NCBI GenBank assembly: GCA_051008975.1
Contig: JBPCXA010000046.1
Span: 1 to 6,131 of the forward strand
DNA: 6,131 nt
Source of the DNA: Persebacter sp051008975
GTDB lineage: Bacteria > Pseudomonadota > Gammaproteobacteria > Tethybacterales > Persebacteraceae
Direction: 5' to 3'
The translations under genes and the position numbers were made by a program. Under the pieces are notes generated by a model. It saw nothing but the letters and a program-made list of their open reading frames with translations. It was not told the DNA's origin and searched no databases. Every line of letters starts with the position of its first letter. Position 1 is the stretch's first letter. Positions 5,706-6,131 of this stretch are shown piece by piece.

Positions 5706-5939
5706 ATGTCCCGAATTTGCCAGGTGACCGGAAAACGCGCGATGAGCGGCAACAACGTCTCGCACGCCAACAACAAAAACAAGCGGGTATTCCTGCCGAA
5801 TCTGCACAAAAAGCGGTTTTGGCTGCCGTCCGAAAAGCGGCATATCACGCTGCGCGTCTCGGCGCACGGCATCCGCACCATCGACAAAAACGGCATTGAA
5901 TCCGTCGTCGGAGATCTCCGCCGGCGGGGGCGGCTTTAA
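5706..5939 (+). CDS. rpmB: 50S ribosomal protein L28
   Basis: Structural protein of the large ribosomal subunit. The 77 residues match the gamma/betaproteobacterial L28 pattern almost throughout: N-terminal SRICQVTGKR, then GNNVSHANNK, KRVFLPNLHKKRFW, TLRVSAHGIRTIDKNG and a C-terminal LRRRG. Only one cysteine is visible (Cys5), so this is the form without the zinc-ribbon cysteine pairs seen in some other bacteria. The start is set by the SRICQ N-terminus and the GGAG just upstream. It is the first gene of an L28-L33 pair with its own strong promoter, an arrangement standard in Proteobacteria. Confidence 0.98.
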   Translation: MSRICQVTGKRAMSGNNVSHANNKNKRVFLPNLHKKRFWLPSEKRHITLRVSAHGIRTIDKNGIESVVGDLRRRGRL

Positions 5940-5945
5940 GGGAGG
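5937..5945 (+). promoter_or_regulatory. Ribosome binding site of rpmG overlapping the rpmB stop
   Basis: TAAGGGAGG, a very strong Shine-Dalgarno, begins with the TAA stop codon of rpmB and ends 8 nt before the rpmG ATG. Ribosomes terminating on rpmB therefore sit on the rpmG initiation site, which suits stoichiometric synthesis of the two proteins. Confidence 0.8.
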
Positions 5946-5953
5946 GCGCGGCG

Positions 5954-6121
5954 ATGGCGAAGAGCGTCCGCGAAAAAATCCGTCTGGTGTCGTCCGCCGG
6001 CACCGGGCATTTCTACACGACCTCCAAAAACAAGCGCGAGCATCCCGACAAAATGGAGACGCGCAAGTACGACCCCAAGGCGCGCAAACACGTCCTCTAC
6101 AAAGAGGCGAAAATCAAGTAG
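5954..6121 (+). CDS. rpmG: 50S ribosomal protein L33
   Basis: Structural protein of the large ribosomal subunit, 55 residues, starting MAKSVREKIRLVSSAGTG and continuing HFYTTSKNKREHPDKME, KYDPKARKHVLYKEAKIK, with a TAG stop. Length, the SSAGTGHFYTT segment and the KEAKIK end are those of the cysteine-free (zinc-independent) proteobacterial L33. It follows rpmB after 14 nt and is translated from the strong ribosome binding site at its stop. No zinc-ligand cysteines are present, so it is not the Zn-dependent paralogue. Confidence 0.97.
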   Translation: MAKSVREKIRLVSSAGTGHFYTTSKNKREHPDKMETRKYDPKARKHVLYKEAKIK

Positions 6122-6131
6122 CGCGGCGATG

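Noticed and set aside
6129..6131. Start codon of a further gene after rpmG
   Set aside because: An ATG ends the window, but only three bases are visible and no Shine-Dalgarno precedes it at a useful distance.

Overview
The window is a GC-rich stretch of a proteobacterial chromosome. The L28 (77 aa) and L33 (55 aa, ending KEAKIK) proteins and the PrpB/PrpC pair all resemble gamma- and betaproteobacterial versions. The genus cannot be named from the sequence. Hairpin repeats resembling the neisserial dRS3 repeat, and a long poly-C tract at the start of a gene, are habits best known from Neisseria-like genomes. They are not proof of that affiliation.

Layout. Positions 1-166 (minus strand) hold the start of a gene for a predicted exported protein, cut by the window edge. 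A run of 13 C lies four codons after its ATG, so it is a candidate phase-variable (contingency) gene. Positions 167-595 are intergenic between two divergent transcription units. They hold an AT-rich promoter region for the leftward gene, a mosaic of four dRS3-like 20-bp hairpins enclosing two related cores (273-497), and a modest promoter candidate for the rightward operon.

Positions 596-5653 form a tightly packed three-gene operon: prpB (methylisocitrate lyase), prpC (2-methylcitrate synthase, 4-nt overlap) and, 1 nt later, a gene for a roughly 1016-residue membrane protein. That protein has two tandem six-helix halves fused to a spermidine-synthase-like domain and an unrecognised C-terminal tail. 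PrpC condenses propionyl-CoA with oxaloacetate, and PrpB cleaves 2-methylisocitrate to pyruvate and succinate. The dehydratase step between them (prpD or acnD/prpF) is not encoded here, and the membrane protein occupies the slot just after prpC.

Positions 5650-6121 hold the ribosomal protein pair rpmB-rpmG. It is driven by a near-consensus sigma-70 promoter (TTGACT, 17 nt, TATAAT) whose -35 box contains the stop codon of the preceding gene.

Most noteworthy are the poly-C tract in the exported-protein gene, the NIME-like repeat mosaic beside it, and the fused membrane/SpeE-like protein, which lacks the canonical catalytic aspartates and may place its Rossmann domain in the periplasm.
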